The notes: generated by a model not told the origin, from the sequence alone. Shown: positions 38,823 to 50,992, counted from the first letter of the stretch. The stretch: 64,000 nucleotides of DNA from Bacteroidota bacterium (GCA_026709065.1 JAPOTS010000043.1:1-64000), one strand, 5' to 3'. A program made the numbers and translations.

Positions 38823-39215
38823 TATTGCTAAGGTAAAAGCAGATTTTTAATACCTTCATCGGTTATAGGTTTCCTTGCTTCAACATAAAAATTAACACTA
38901 AGAAAAACGCTTGGAAGTATCAAATAGACCTTTAAATTCATTTAATGATTGATCCGATTCAGTCTATACCAGATTACCTGTGAAAAGCTCTTCTCTAGAT
39001 CTGAATGTTGAAAACAATCAAGTGTCGCTCTCAAATCAAAATGTAACATAGATAGAAACAAGAGTTTGGCTTACCAGCATTTCTATTAATTTAATCCTTA
39101 TGGATCATAAACAATACGATACTTATACGCATAAGTTTATAGTAAGGTGTGCAATGATATAGAAACGGATCCATAAGATTGTTTTTTTGTTGAATCCTTT
39201 TAGCTGAAGAGGTCA
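38823..39215. other. Divergent promoter region, hisB and metG
   Basis: 393 bases, AT-rich. I saw no his leader peptide with a run of histidine codons, no T-box and no SAM riboswitch. A modest Shine-Dalgarno-like AGAGG precedes the metG ATG. Confidence 0.45.
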
Positions 39216-41306
39216 ATGTCAAAAAAAGAGTTTAGTCGTACACTGGTGACATCTGCGTTACCGTACACCAATGGTCCGATTCATATTGGACATTTAGCGG
39301 GGGCCTACCTTCCTGCCGATATGTATGTGCGCTATCTGCGATTGAATCAGCAGGATGTTGTCTACGTGTGTGGCTCTGACGAATTTGGTGTTGCCATAGT
39401 TATGCAGGCTATGGAGCAGAAGATCAGACCTCAAGATGTGATTGATCGTTATCATCCGATGATCAAACAAAGCTTTGAGGCATTTGGAATGAGCTTTGAT
39501 CACTATGGTCGGACATCCAACAAACTTCATACTCAAACTAGTCAGGCGTTTTTCCAGTGTTTGGCCGACAAAAATGAATTTGTACTCCGGCGGGAAGAAC
39601 AACTATTTGATCCTGTTGCCAAGGTTTTCCTTGCAGATCGGTTTGTAAGTGGCACATGTCCTAAATGTAGTTATGAGCATGCATTTGGGGATCAATGTGA
39701 GAAGTGTGGGGCAACCCTTAGTCCAACAGAAATTGTGAACCCTCGTAGCACGCTGACAGATGCAGTTCCAGAATTACGAGCTACAACACATTGGTACTTA
39801 CCTCTTGGTAAATGGCAAAGCCGCTTGGAAGAGTACGTTGCAAACCATCCCGAATGGAAGCCCAATGTGTTAGGTCAGATTGGATCTTGGCTTTCCGATG
39901 GACTGCGTGATAGAGCCATCACACGAGATGTCCAATGGGGCGTAACTGTCCCTGAGGAAGCGGCTAAGGCAGCCGGGGTAGATGTGAAAGGTAAGGTCAT
40001 ATATGTATGGTTTGATGCCCCTATTGGTTATATTTCTTCAACGCGTGAATGGGCGATCAAGAAGGGTGAACCAAATTTATGGAAGCTGTATTGGCAAAAC
40101 GATACAACACGACTAATTCATTTCATTGGTAAAGATAACATCGTTTTTCATACACTAATGTTTCCAGCAATGTTGATGGCGCATGAAGGGTATATCATTC
40201 CAGATCAAGTGCCTGCAAATGAGTTTCTCAATATTGAAGGGAGTAAACTCTCAACAAGCCGGGGATGGGCTGTATGGTTGCATGAATATTTAGAGGATTT
40301 TCCACCAGACTTACTCCGATATGTTTTGGCCACAATTCTCCCAGAATCAAAAGATTCTGATTTTAATTGGCATGAGTTTCAGACGAGGGTCAACAGTGAG
40401 TTAGCCGATATATTAGGTAATTTTGTCAATCGCTCGTTAACATTTGCAGAGCGTGAATTTGATAACACTGTGCCGAGCTTATCAGAGCTCTCAGAATCTG
40501 ATCAACATACACTACAAGAATTAAAGACACTTCCACAAAAGATCGGAGAGGCTTACACGCAATTTAGATTCCGAGAGGCCGTACGGTTGACGATGAATCT
40601 CGCACGGCTTGGCAATAAGTATTTTAATGATCAAGTGCCTTGGGTCACTCGGAAGAGCAATCGTTCTCAGTGTGCAAATACGATTCATATTTCTTTGCAG
40701 ATCTGTGCTGCTTTATCCATCGTCATGGATCCAGTACTTCCGTTTTCAGCACATAAACTACGTGAGATGCTTAGATTAGACGGGGTTATATCGAGTATGC
40801 CTGAGCCGGATTCTTCACATTCATTGGTCTGGAATGATGCAGGGGCTTGTCCTCTGACTGCCGGTCATAAATTAGGAGAAAAATCAATCCTCTTTCAAAA
40901 AATCACAGACGACCAAATTCAAAAACAGATGGGTAAATTAAAGGCTACAAATTCTAAGTTACCAAGTTCTAGTATTGAAATCAAGCCAGAGATTCAGTAT
41001 GATGATTTTGCCAAAATGGATTTACGTACAGGAATTATTCGTACGGCGGAGCCAGTTCCTAAGTCCAAGAAATTGTTAAAATTACAAGTGGATATAGGTG
41101 ATGAAACCCGGCAGATCCTTGCAGGGGTTGCAGAACATTTTCAGACTGAGGACATCATTGGTCAATCGGTGGTGATTGTTGCTAATCTTGCACCAAGGAA
41201 GATGATGGGGTTAGAAAGTCAGGGGATGGTATTGATGGCAGAAGATAAAGAAGGTAGGTTATCATTGGTGTCAGCCGACACGGCCCCAGGCTCCATTGTT
41301 TCCTGA
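39216..41306 (+). CDS. metG: Methionyl-tRNA synthetase with C-terminal tRNA-binding domain
   Basis: Charges tRNA-Met. The 696-aa protein has the HIGH motif as HIGH (23-26), a zinc knuckle (CPKCSYEHAFGDQCEKCG) and the KMSKS loop as KLSTS (344-348). The anticodon domain has DSDFNWHEFQTRVNSELADILGN-like text. After a short linker the C-terminal EMAP/Trbp111-like domain (about 590-696) carries DDFAKMDLRTGII, PKSKKLLKLQVD and NLAPRKMMGLESQGM, which improves tRNA binding and supports dimerisation. An AGAGG sits a few bases before the start. Confidence 0.97.
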   Translation: MSKKEFSRTLVTSALPYTNGPIHIGHLAGAYLPADMYVRYLRLNQQDVVYVCGSDEFGVAIVMQAMEQKIRPQDVIDRYHPMIKQSFEAFGMSFDHYGRTSNKLHTQTSQAFFQCLADKNEFVLRREEQLFDPVAKVFLADRFVSGTCPKCSYEHAFGDQCEKCGATLSPTEIVNPRSTLTDAVPELRATTHWYLPLGKWQSRLEEYVANHPEWKPNVLGQIGSWLSDGLRDRAITRDVQWGVTVPEEAAKAAGVDVKGKVIYVWFDAPIGYISSTREWAIKKGEPNLWKLYWQNDTTRLIHFIGKDNIVFHTLMFPAMLMAHEGYIIPDQVPANEFLNIEGSKLSTSRGWAVWLHEYLEDFPPDLLRYVLATILPESKDSDFNWHEFQTRVNSELADILGNFVNRSLTFAEREFDNTVPSLSELSESDQHTLQELKTLPQKIGEAYTQFRFREAVRLTMNLARLGNKYFNDQVPWVTRKSNRSQCANTIHISLQICAALSIVMDPVLPFSAHKLREMLRLDGVISSMPEPDSSHSLVWNDAGACPLTAGHKLGEKSILFQKITDDQIQKQMGKLKATNSKLPSSSIEIKPEIQYDDFAKMDLRTGIIRTAEPVPKSKKLLKLQVDIGDETRQILAGVAEHFQTEDIIGQSVVIVANLAPRKMMGLESQGMVLMAEDKEGRLSLVSADTAPGSIVS

Positions 41307-41322
41307 GAATTACCTCATTGAT

Positions 41323-41373
41323 TATAGCCTTGATTAAATTCATCATGCCAGGTGATGCCTGTCAAGGGCTATA
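41323..41373. repeat. Long hairpin downstream of metG
   Basis: The arms TATAGCCTTGA (41323-41333) and TCAAGGGCTATA (41362-41373) pair with one unpaired base. The loop has a further 4-base stem (CAGG/CCTG). There is no T-run after it, so it is not a classic terminator. It may still mark the 3' end of metG mRNA. The remaining bases to 41582 show nothing else. Confidence 0.5.
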
Positions 41374-41582
41374 AACATTCAACAATCCATTATACAAAAA
41401 GTGATGCATTCATCTGTCACTATAATGCAGAATACCTTGATGTATCTCGATTTAAGCCCCCAAAGAAGCGGATATGACTATGTAAAGCTCAAGAATTAAT
41501 CAATTGTACTCTGGGATATAAATACTTTGAATACCCTTATGCATAGTAAAGAACCGAAGCATTGAAATATCATTTGACGATG

Positions 41583-42479
41583 TTAATCATCATTTGACCC
41601 ACTCCATAATGGAATGTTATTCTCGTAAAGTATAGTTCCTTCAGGAGATATAGTGCGGCCAGCTAACAAACTGGCATTTTCTGCGTGATCCATGACTGAG
41701 GCACCTATCTGATATTGATCCGTTCGCTTGCTCTGATCCTTGGAATTTGATCCATCAACATACAAAATCTCATGTGTCAGAGCAGTTGCTATTTTTCCGA
41801 CATATCCTTTATCACCAGTGTCTTTAGGTGTGCGAGGGCTTTGAGGAGTCACCAGGACCAAGTTGTTATTTCGGATTGCACGGCGAATGGGTTTTTTTAG
41901 TCGCTGTTTAAGATGTCCTTCAAATAAAACCCAGATCATTTTTCGCTTATGTGTGAGCGTGGTTTTGACAATTTCGTTAGCCATTTTGAATCGCCCTCCA
42001 ACGATGACCGTCTTCTTTTCGCTATGAAAACGGTCTGCAATCTCGCAGGATTGTTTGATCCTTGAATTAGGAATGGAGTCTGGCCCAAGAATCGCGCTCC
42101 CACCACATGACAATAGCTCATGATCACCCGATCCAAATAGTAAAGGAGGCGCAAGATTCCCCAAAGCCTTACGAATCATTTCTGGGTAGTCGGGATCACT
42201 GCGGGCGAAGAGCCAAATGCCATTAGCTATCCACTCATTTAATTGGAATGCAAGATTTATCTTGCGATCAAATAACCAGTCAATCCTATCCTTACTGATG
42301 TTTGCATCTTCGGATATATCTAAATCAGGCCATTGCGTCAGTAAATCCTTTGGGCGTAGATCTAAACGGTGTAGTACTGTAGCCACGCGATTATACTCTG
42401 AAACATTTAATGGATGATATCGGCTTTCTCCTCCTTGATATGCGCATAATAGTAGTATGGCTTGAGTATCTTGGGTCAT
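41583..42479 (-). CDS. DprA/SLOG-like protein, second copy
   Basis: 298 aa. The opening LLCAYQGGESRYHPLNVSEYN, then LRPKDL, parallels the neighbouring 376-aa gene, so the two arose by duplication. The middle has a DprA-like sequence WLFARSDPDYPEMIRKAL, then PPLLFGSGDHELL and GSAILGPDS, where DprA normally has an IVGSRN motif. The Rossmann-like remainder includes KTVIVGGRFKMANEIV and VTPQSP. The usual single-strand DNA and RecA-binding elements are too diverged to confirm. It is the last gene of a three-gene minus-strand operon, 46 bases after the previous gene. Confidence 0.65.
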   Translation of the reverse strand: MTQDTQAILLLCAYQGGESRYHPLNVSEYNRVATVLHRLDLRPKDLLTQWPDLDISEDANISKDRIDWLFDRKINLAFQLNEWIANGIWLFARSDPDYPEMIRKALGNLAPPLLFGSGDHELLSCGGSAILGPDSIPNSRIKQSCEIADRFHSEKKTVIVGGRFKMANEIVKTTLTHKRKMIWVLFEGHLKQRLKKPIRRAIRNNNLVLVTPQSPRTPKDTGDKGYVGKIATALTHEILYVDGSNSKDQSKRTDQYQIGASVMDHAENASLLAGRTISPEGTILYENNIPLWSGSNDD

Positions 42480-42525
42480 AGAAATGAAGTGGTCATTAAG
42501 TTGATTTAGTGCACTTCAAATTTAC

Positions 42526-43656
42526 CTAATCAAATAATTCTCCTTGAACGCCATTTTGAGATATCGACTCAGTGGTAGAAAGTTTCGTAGCGGGTTCTGA
42601 TGAATCTATTGAGTGATGATCATCATGGATGTGGCCGCTTAGATCTTCAGCGGAAGGGGGTGAACTTTTCGTATTGGTTCCTGTATGGTCAGTGGTCTCA
42701 ATCAGTGGCTCATTCTGTTTAATCTGTCTCTGTAAGGAGCCATTAAACAGACCAGCATCAATGGCAATTTCTTCATCAATCCAGGGGTGAGCTCCATTGC
42801 TAAGTAAAGATTCAGCCAGCGATGATACAGGATCGTGGCGATAAACAAAACATTTTTTTTTGGGCAAAGATCGTAAGATTGCCTCTCCCGAGTTAAAGTC
42901 ATCCATACTTAATTCATTACTATCAATATAGATTGCATGATCACACATAGCAACAAGTAGTGAACCGATTTCAGGTTCCTCTGAAAATGTGCGAATGTCG
43001 GCAGGACTCCGACTAGAAAGTAAGGTAATATTTCCAGATGCCTTGGCATCTCTACACGGCCTATCAAGGGGTTGACCCAATAGTTTTCCAGGGCGTAGCC
43101 AAATAAATGAGTTGCCTAACTCAATCCCCGATTTAATCAATTGTGTTGAGATTGGATGTTGCCCAGCGATAATCAACGGGCTATGATGCTGTATACACAG
43201 TTCAGTCACCGTATGAATGAAGCGATTCAATTGAGCTGTCTCCATAGAAGGTCCTATCACCGCAGTTCCGCCTATCCCTAATAGCGAGGGTTCGCCGCTC
43301 CCAAAAAGGATTGGTGGAGACTGTGATTTTAAGTGTTGATGGATTCGTAACGGATAGCCATCATCGCTACGACTGATGATCCACATGCTTCGTCGTTTCC
43401 AGTCTTCTAGATAAAACCCAAGAGATATTCTACGATTCAATAAACCCGTTAAGCGCTCTAAATTTAACCCAGTTGCTACACTTGCCTCTTCAATATAGGA
43501 CAGATCTTTAAGATCTCTTGGTCGCAGATCGTGTTGATAAAGCCATGATGCAAGTAAGTTGTACTCTTGAAGTCCTAAGGGCACATATTCTCGCTCTCCT
43601 GCAAACCAAGCACAGAGTAACACAACTTCATTGGTATCTTCCGAAAGGGGCCACAT
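42526..43656 (-). CDS. DprA/SLOG-like protein, first copy
   Basis: 376 aa. It shares the N-terminal layout of the next gene (LLCAWFAGEREYVPLGLQEYN, LRPRDL). The DprA-like core is IISRSDDGYPLRIHQHLKSQSPPILFGSG, followed by IGGTAVIGPSMETAQLNRF and HHSPLIIAGQHPIS. The core is followed by an ILRSLPKKKCFVYRHDP stretch and a long acidic, disordered tail (about 320-376). The start is four bases after the RecQ-type gene. The SLOG fold binds nucleotides or DNA; in competence DprA loads RecA, but the key residues are altered here, so another ligand is possible. Confidence 0.65.
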   Translation of the reverse strand: MWPLSEDTNEVVLLCAWFAGEREYVPLGLQEYNLLASWLYQHDLRPRDLKDLSYIEEASVATGLNLERLTGLLNRRISLGFYLEDWKRRSMWIISRSDDGYPLRIHQHLKSQSPPILFGSGEPSLLGIGGTAVIGPSMETAQLNRFIHTVTELCIQHHSPLIIAGQHPISTQLIKSGIELGNSFIWLRPGKLLGQPLDRPCRDAKASGNITLLSSRSPADIRTFSEEPEIGSLLVAMCDHAIYIDSNELSMDDFNSGEAILRSLPKKKCFVYRHDPVSSLAESLLSNGAHPWIDEEIAIDAGLFNGSLQRQIKQNEPLIETTDHTGTNTKSSPPSAEDLSGHIHDDHHSIDSSEPATKLSTTESISQNGVQGELFD

Positions 43657-43660
43657 TTTG

Positions 43661-45763
43661 TTAATCTGACAAGGTGTGTATCATTAAAGCTGCCGGAATC
43701 ACTTTAGGACAATCGTCATATCGTAGCAAAGCTGCAACCGTTGCAAATGTCCAGCCACTCGTTGTGATGTCATCAATCAAAAGCGTTGGCGCTCTGCATG
43801 GCTGATCAATCACAAAAGCATTGGCAACATTTCGGGCACGCAGAATAGGATTTTTCATGTCACTTTGACGGCTACCGTTCGGAGTTCTGGAAACGGCATG
43901 GATCAGAGATAAGCCAAGATGATCTGCAACCTTCTGTGCAAGAAATTGAATCTGCCTCTGGCGTGATATCGAAGGGATATAGGTCACATACGAAGGCATT
44001 ATTTTTCGATTTTTTAATAAAGTTGCGAATGCTTCTATCACACCATCTGAATAGTTCTGGCCAGAGGTGCGTTCTCTCATAATTTGATGTCCGAGGTCAC
44101 TGTCAAACATTCTACACAAGGCGAATCCCCATGATGCTTGATACTTCTCAATAATTTTGGTCGTAGCGTGAATCGGGTGGTCGGATAGATCGGCAATGGG
44201 CCATTTTTTATGGACAAAAATCTGATTGAGTTTTTTGCCGAGAAACTGCTGGGCTTCATTGATCTTTTCAGCCTTTGGAAGATAATTCATGTCTCGTCGA
44301 TCAATACAATTCCTACATCGACCACAGGATTCAGCTGATGGATCATCAAGTGCATGTTGCAAAAACGACATGAGGCATCCATCATGGTTCATGTATTGTC
44401 GCATTTGTGCTTTCTCATCCGAGCGAATTTTCCGAAGCCTTTCAATCCGTTCTGGTGGGATTTGAAAGCCATCAGTTTCACCAGTTGCATACCAGATTCC
44501 TCGTTCATTGATGACGGGTGCAGGGGATTCCAGTGATGCGAGGGAGAGAACTTTTTCAATGCGACTTTTTTTCAGATTGACCTGAAACATGATTTCTTTG
44601 AGCTTTAGGCCACTATCGGCTTCCTCGAGTGCATTCATCACTAAATCAATTTCAGTCTGAGAAGGAAAAGCATTATCCAAGAAGTAGTCTGCAATTCGCT
44701 CATCCTCTTCGCCCCACATTAAAAATCCGTAAGCATCAGTGATTCCACGCCCAGCGCGACCTACCTGTTGATAATAGTGGACGACCGAACTCGGTCTCTG
44801 ATAATGAATGATAAAGGATAAGTCTGGCTTATCAAATCCCATTCCAAGAGCTATAGTCGCAACCAGCACTTTGATATTATTGTTTTGGAGTTCTTTTTCC
44901 AGATGTTCCCGTTCTTCGGTTCCCCCATAATAGGCGTGTGCATCAATTTTTTTATACTGAAGCCATTTCGTCACAAGGTCTGCATCTTTACGAGTCAGGA
45001 CATACACGATTCCACTGCCCGGCAAGTGTTCAGGGATTGCCCATGCCATCCAAGCCAATCGTGTACTGGGTTCGGGCATTTTAAAGTTATGTAATTGCAA
45101 ACTGCGTCGAATGAGGCTCCCTCGTGTGACTTGTATATTGTCTCCAAGTTGGTGTTTTATATCTTCTACAACTCGATTATTTGCTGTTGCTGTGGTTGCC
45201 ACAACCGATGATCCCTGAGGAATCATTTGTTGGATTCTGCGGATTCTTAGATAATCGGGGCGAAAGTCATGCCCCCAATCTGAGATGCAATGCGCTTCGT
45301 CAATAATCAACATCCCTATACCGCTAGCAATGATCGGTAAGGTCTTGGTAAGAAACATGTTGGATCCTAAGCGCTCAGGGGTGATCATCAGTATATCTAC
45401 CTTGTCGTCTTGGAGTTCTTCATGGATTTTTTTCCACTCGCCATGATTATCTCCTGTCATGCGTCTGGCATTCAATCCAAGTGCGAATGCCGCATCCTCT
45501 TGATTACGCATCAGCGCAAGTAAGGGTGAAATCATCAGAGACGGCCCCGCGCCTTGTTCTCGACGCAGCTTAGTAGAAATGGTATAGACCATCGTCTTCC
45601 CCCAACCTGTACGCTGCACGACCAGCACACGATTGCCCATCACGGCTTGATAAATGCTTTCCCATTGCCCGTCGCGAAAATCTGCATCTCCACTACCTAC
45701 GGCAGCCCTAAGATGTAGCAAAGCAATTTGTTTAAGCGATTCTCGATGTTTCAATGATGGCAT
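43661..45763 (-). CDS. RecQ-type helicase fused to a phosphoribosyltransferase domain
   Basis: 700 aa. RecQ core motifs are the Q-motif-like FRDGQWESI (Q33), Walker A RTGWGKT (51-57), DEAHCISDWGHDFRPDY (about 155-170), TATAN, and LVATIALGMGFDKPD with the motif VI segment YYQQVGRAGRG. A zinc cluster has cysteines in DGCLMSFL and CGRCRNC. I see no HRDC domain. The last 100 residues form a PRTase-like domain with the PRPP loop LLIDDITTSGWT (661-672). Helicase-PRTase fusions are rare. It leads an operon with two DprA-like genes, so a joint role in DNA uptake or anti-phage activity is plausible but inferred. Confidence 0.85.
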   Translation of the reverse strand: MPSLKHRESLKQIALLHLRAAVGSGDADFRDGQWESIYQAVMGNRVLVVQRTGWGKTMVYTISTKLRREQGAGPSLMISPLLALMRNQEDAAFALGLNARRMTGDNHGEWKKIHEELQDDKVDILMITPERLGSNMFLTKTLPIIASGIGMLIIDEAHCISDWGHDFRPDYLRIRRIQQMIPQGSSVVATTATANNRVVEDIKHQLGDNIQVTRGSLIRRSLQLHNFKMPEPSTRLAWMAWAIPEHLPGSGIVYVLTRKDADLVTKWLQYKKIDAHAYYGGTEEREHLEKELQNNNIKVLVATIALGMGFDKPDLSFIIHYQRPSSVVHYYQQVGRAGRGITDAYGFLMWGEEDERIADYFLDNAFPSQTEIDLVMNALEEADSGLKLKEIMFQVNLKKSRIEKVLSLASLESPAPVINERGIWYATGETDGFQIPPERIERLRKIRSDEKAQMRQYMNHDGCLMSFLQHALDDPSAESCGRCRNCIDRRDMNYLPKAEKINEAQQFLGKKLNQIFVHKKWPIADLSDHPIHATTKIIEKYQASWGFALCRMFDSDLGHQIMRERTSGQNYSDGVIEAFATLLKNRKIMPSYVTYIPSISRQRQIQFLAQKVADHLGLSLIHAVSRTPNGSRQSDMKNPILRARNVANAFVIDQPCRAPTLLIDDITTSGWTFATVAALLRYDDCPKVIPAALMIHTLSD

Positions 45764-46086
45764 TGATAAGATGGATGGCCAGTATACTAGTCCAATGATG
45801 ACAGATGTTTGTCCAAATCATCGCTGACAGATAACCTCCATGAGGAAAACTTAAACAACGTCATATTCTGCAATAGGGAGTTACTGGTATAATCATTATT
45901 CAATTGCAAAGATATTAAGGGTTGAAAATCAAACCCTAACCGAACGTTTCGCTCAATTCATACAAAATAGGATAAATTATTCCAATCTACATATTTTTCT
46001 CTGCTATCGTTCACAATTTGGAGGGTCTATCGTCAGTGGCTAAATCAATTTGGTTCGGGCATAAGCCATCTCACCAATTTAGAATC
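45764..46086. other. Spacer between two minus-strand operons
   Basis: 323 bases, AT-rich and without a gene. The right part leads into the terminator of the metalloprotease gene, so the promoter of the RecQ operon should lie near 45780-45900. Confidence 0.4.
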
Positions 46087-46124
46087 CACAAAAAAGCGCC
46101 CCGACAATAAAGCTTAGGGGCGCT
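46087..46124 (-). terminator. Rho-independent terminator of the metalloprotease gene
   Basis: Perfect 8-base arms AGCGCCCC (46095-46102) and GGGGCGCT (46117-46124) enclose a 14-base loop. Read on the minus strand, the stem is followed by a run of T. It lies 82 bases past the stop of the 46206-48749 gene. Confidence 0.85.
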
Positions 46125-46205
46125 ATGATAATTACTGAATTCCTACTGAATACCCTATTTCACTAGCATCATTGTAATTCCCACAAATTACAACAATGCA
46201 GAAAC

Positions 46206-48749
46206 TTAGTGGCTGCACCATTCTATGGATGTTGCATGTAAAAACTGATGGTGAAACTCCCTGCGTTCACTTGAACCGATTGGAGAGCCAGGAGGGATTG
46301 AGGAGTGTTCTCTGTGCTCGTCTGCCTGATAGTCTCTACCTAAATAACGGTCAATTTCGCTGAGTACCATTTGCCGATGATAACGCGTTGCTTGATCGCT
46401 TTGAGGAGCCTGCGCTTGGGGTATCCACTGTGAGAATTCGCGAAGCCGTTCCAGAACGAATGATTTCACCGCGGGGGCTACATCTGAGCGATTTGCCAAT
46501 GCGATGAGTTCATCAATCCAGACCAATTGCACAATACGCTGTAATTCTGCTTCATAAGCATTGTCGGCAATCTCAACTCCCCAAACTGCATCACTGACGA
46601 TTTCTAAAACGTTATGAAAATCGATCAACGTCTCATCAAGATCATTCTGGTAGGTCAAGCGAGCAGCGCGCTCAGGATTGAGAATCTGGGAAAATACCAT
46701 CGTGGCTACCGCAGCAGCTGGCGTGTAAGGATCAAATGTGACTCCTGAATGCCGGTGAAATAACTCTCGGTGGGTGGGGTAACCAGGCGGGCGTGGGGGT
46801 AGCGTAGTTCGGACGGTTTCTGGAACTCTGAGCTGTCTCGCCGTTACAGCCACTAATAATGCATCAAGAGCGTCTTGCTGAACCTGAGCTTCAACAGGTT
46901 CCACTTTGGCTTGCTCATCACCACGAAGGGCATAGCTATAGGTGACTCCCCCAAGTAACTTAGCAGTGGCTTCTATCTGATAGCGATGGCGCAAGTACAG
47001 TGGAACTAATGTCTCCTCCATCGTTGCTAAGGGTTGACCAATGCGGATGACTTCCTCATTAAATCGACTGAGTGCAAGGTCACGGACTTCCATTTCGTGA
47101 TAGAGTGCACGAACCATGTCATCTCCATTATCCCAGAGGTTAGAGAGAGGATGTGCAGCACCTGTGGGGCGGGCATCCGCGTCAGTGATATAGAGTAATC
47201 CTTTATCCCACGCTCTCTGTAAGATCGCATCTAATAAAGCTTGTTCATCTTCCTCTGGAAGCGGTTGAGCATAGCCATAGGCAATCGCAACTTTATCCCA
47301 TTCTCCTACCCCAGAAGCATAAGCACTAGTGAGATCAATCTCGTTGTTTTCATTAATGACAGCAAAGGGTGCTGGATAGTCCATGACCGATGACCGGCGA
47401 TTGATGGAGGATGCAAAATTGTGGCTAAGTCCTAAGGTATGACCTACTTCATGTGCAGAGAGTTGTCGAATGCGAGCCAGTGACATCAATAGCATTGGAT
47501 CATTGTCCAGAGGAGAGTCGCGATAGGGTGCAAGTAAACCTTCTGCAATGAGATAATCTTGTCTCACTCGGAGTGATCCAAGAGAAACATGCCCCTTGAT
47601 AATTTCACCTGTTCGAGGATCAATGACACTTGCTCCATAACTCCAGCCGCGAGTCGCTCTGTGGATCCATTGAATGGTATTATATCGTACATCCATAGGA
47701 TCTGCACCGTCTGGAAGCATTTCAATTCGAAACGCATTAGAAAATCCAGCAGCTTCAAAGGCCTCCGACCACCACTGCGCCCCTTCTAAGAGAGCACCTC
47801 GTACAGGTTCAGGTGTTCCAGAATCAAGATAGTATATGATTGGGGAGACAGGATCGCTGATCACTGAATCGGGGAACTGTTTAATCAAACGGTGGCGACG
47901 GATGAAATGCTTCATCATGTTTTCACCGATTGGAACCGCATAATCTTTATAGCTGATGGCTCCGTATCCAGCCCCTGGGTGAAAAACTCTGGGGGTATAA
48001 CCATCATCAGGAAGCATGATGAGCGAATGTCGAACGCTTAATGTAACCGAATGAGGGTCGGCTGCTACATCGCGGACGAAATTTCCAGGATTGGATGATG
48101 TAAACGTGATTCGGGCCTCAAGTTCTGTATTTCTGGGAAATGCTTTGAGCATCAATGGAATCACAGCACTACGACTTTTGTCAAGTGAAAAATTTCCCTG
48201 ATCCGCTTGACGTAATCGGCCCACAACATCATTAGCATCTCGTATCACAAAATCCGTTGCATTCACGAGAATTCTGCCATTCTGTTGGGCTTCAATTTTG
48301 AATCCCCAAATGATTGCTTCGGCAAATGCCTCTCGCACCGATGTACGCTCGGCGGGTGATTCTGAATCGGCACGATAACGAAGATTAGGCATGACCATGA
48401 GTATCTTTTGACCACTGCGTTCAAACCGGACTAAACGCGTACGACCGAGTTGACTGCGGTCTAGCCCAATATCATTGGAACCAAGTCCAGATGGCATAGA
48501 AGTTAGATATATGAAATCTTGATTTAAGGTAGGAATTTCAAGATAAATCGAGCCAGTAATTGCATCCCAATATATTGGAAAAAACCCATCTGATTTTTCC
48601 ATTCCATCGGTTTTTTTGGCAATCGTGGGAAGCGATTGCCCATAGACAGGCACGATGATTATTAGCCAAAGCAGGAGGGGCAAAGAAATTCGAGCTAGTA
48701 GTGTCATCATAAAAGATGTGTTGTAAGTTTTGTAAATGAATATTTTCAT
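46206..48749 (-). CDS. Secreted zinc metalloprotease (DUF5117/DUF4953 family)
   Basis: Exported zincin of 847 aa. The hydrophobic signal is LLLWLIIIVPVYGQ. Starting at the ATG at 48749 puts 20 extra residues before it, and the ATG at 48710 would give a more usual signal peptide. The zinc site HEVGHTLGLSH (433-443) is followed by a met-turn VMDYPAP. Before it the DUF5117-type domain (about 45-300) has GFFPIYWDAITGSIYLEI and RLVRFERSGQKILMV. Such proteins are widespread in Bacteroidota and of unknown substrate. It is transcribed alone and ends in a strong terminator. Confidence 0.9.
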   Translation of the reverse strand: MKIFIYKTYNTSFMMTLLARISLPLLLWLIIIVPVYGQSLPTIAKKTDGMEKSDGFFPIYWDAITGSIYLEIPTLNQDFIYLTSMPSGLGSNDIGLDRSQLGRTRLVRFERSGQKILMVMPNLRYRADSESPAERTSVREAFAEAIIWGFKIEAQQNGRILVNATDFVIRDANDVVGRLRQADQGNFSLDKSRSAVIPLMLKAFPRNTELEARITFTSSNPGNFVRDVAADPHSVTLSVRHSLIMLPDDGYTPRVFHPGAGYGAISYKDYAVPIGENMMKHFIRRHRLIKQFPDSVISDPVSPIIYYLDSGTPEPVRGALLEGAQWWSEAFEAAGFSNAFRIEMLPDGADPMDVRYNTIQWIHRATRGWSYGASVIDPRTGEIIKGHVSLGSLRVRQDYLIAEGLLAPYRDSPLDNDPMLLMSLARIRQLSAHEVGHTLGLSHNFASSINRRSSVMDYPAPFAVINENNEIDLTSAYASGVGEWDKVAIAYGYAQPLPEEDEQALLDAILQRAWDKGLLYITDADARPTGAAHPLSNLWDNGDDMVRALYHEMEVRDLALSRFNEEVIRIGQPLATMEETLVPLYLRHRYQIEATAKLLGGVTYSYALRGDEQAKVEPVEAQVQQDALDALLVAVTARQLRVPETVRTTLPPRPPGYPTHRELFHRHSGVTFDPYTPAAAVATMVFSQILNPERAARLTYQNDLDETLIDFHNVLEIVSDAVWGVEIADNAYEAELQRIVQLVWIDELIALANRSDVAPAVKSFVLERLREFSQWIPQAQAPQSDQATRYHRQMVLSEIDRYLGRDYQADEHREHSSIPPGSPIGSSERREFHHQFLHATSIEWCSH

Positions 48750-50572
<1,823 letters not shown>

Positions 50573-50573
<1 letters not shown>

Positions 50574-50992
50574 TGAGTGACGGCCAGCGATTGCTTCGGG
50601 TTGACATTGTAGCCCCTGATAAACGGGTATTTCAGGGGGATGCAGTTGGAATTCGTGCGCCAGGGATTGACGGTAGCTTTCAGATTCTCTACAACCATGC
50701 CCCAATGATTGCATATCTCAGTGTTGGTCCGTTGGTCGTGACGCTTTCAAATGCCGAGAAAACAGTATTTGCAACAAGCGGGGGGTTTATTGAAGTCATT
50801 GGTAATGTCGTGACCGTTCTGGCTGAAACAGCAGAGTCTGCATCTGAAATTGACACCGAGCGTGCAAAAAAAGCTGAACAACGTGCCTTAGAACGGATTA
50901 AGACTGCCTCAACCGATCAGGATCGTATCCGTGCTGAGCAATCCCTTGATCGAGCGCGTAATCGCTTACGAATTCAGCTGTCAAACGCGTAA
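50573..50992 (+). CDS. atpC: ATP synthase F1 subunit epsilon
   Basis: Central-stalk subunit, 139 aa. The beta-sandwich has LRVDIVAPDKRVFQGDAVGIRAPG and GSFQILYNHAPMIAYL. The C-terminal part is a two-helix hairpin rich in Glu, Ala and Arg. It follows atpD with the usual overlap, as in most operons where both occur. Confidence 0.95.
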
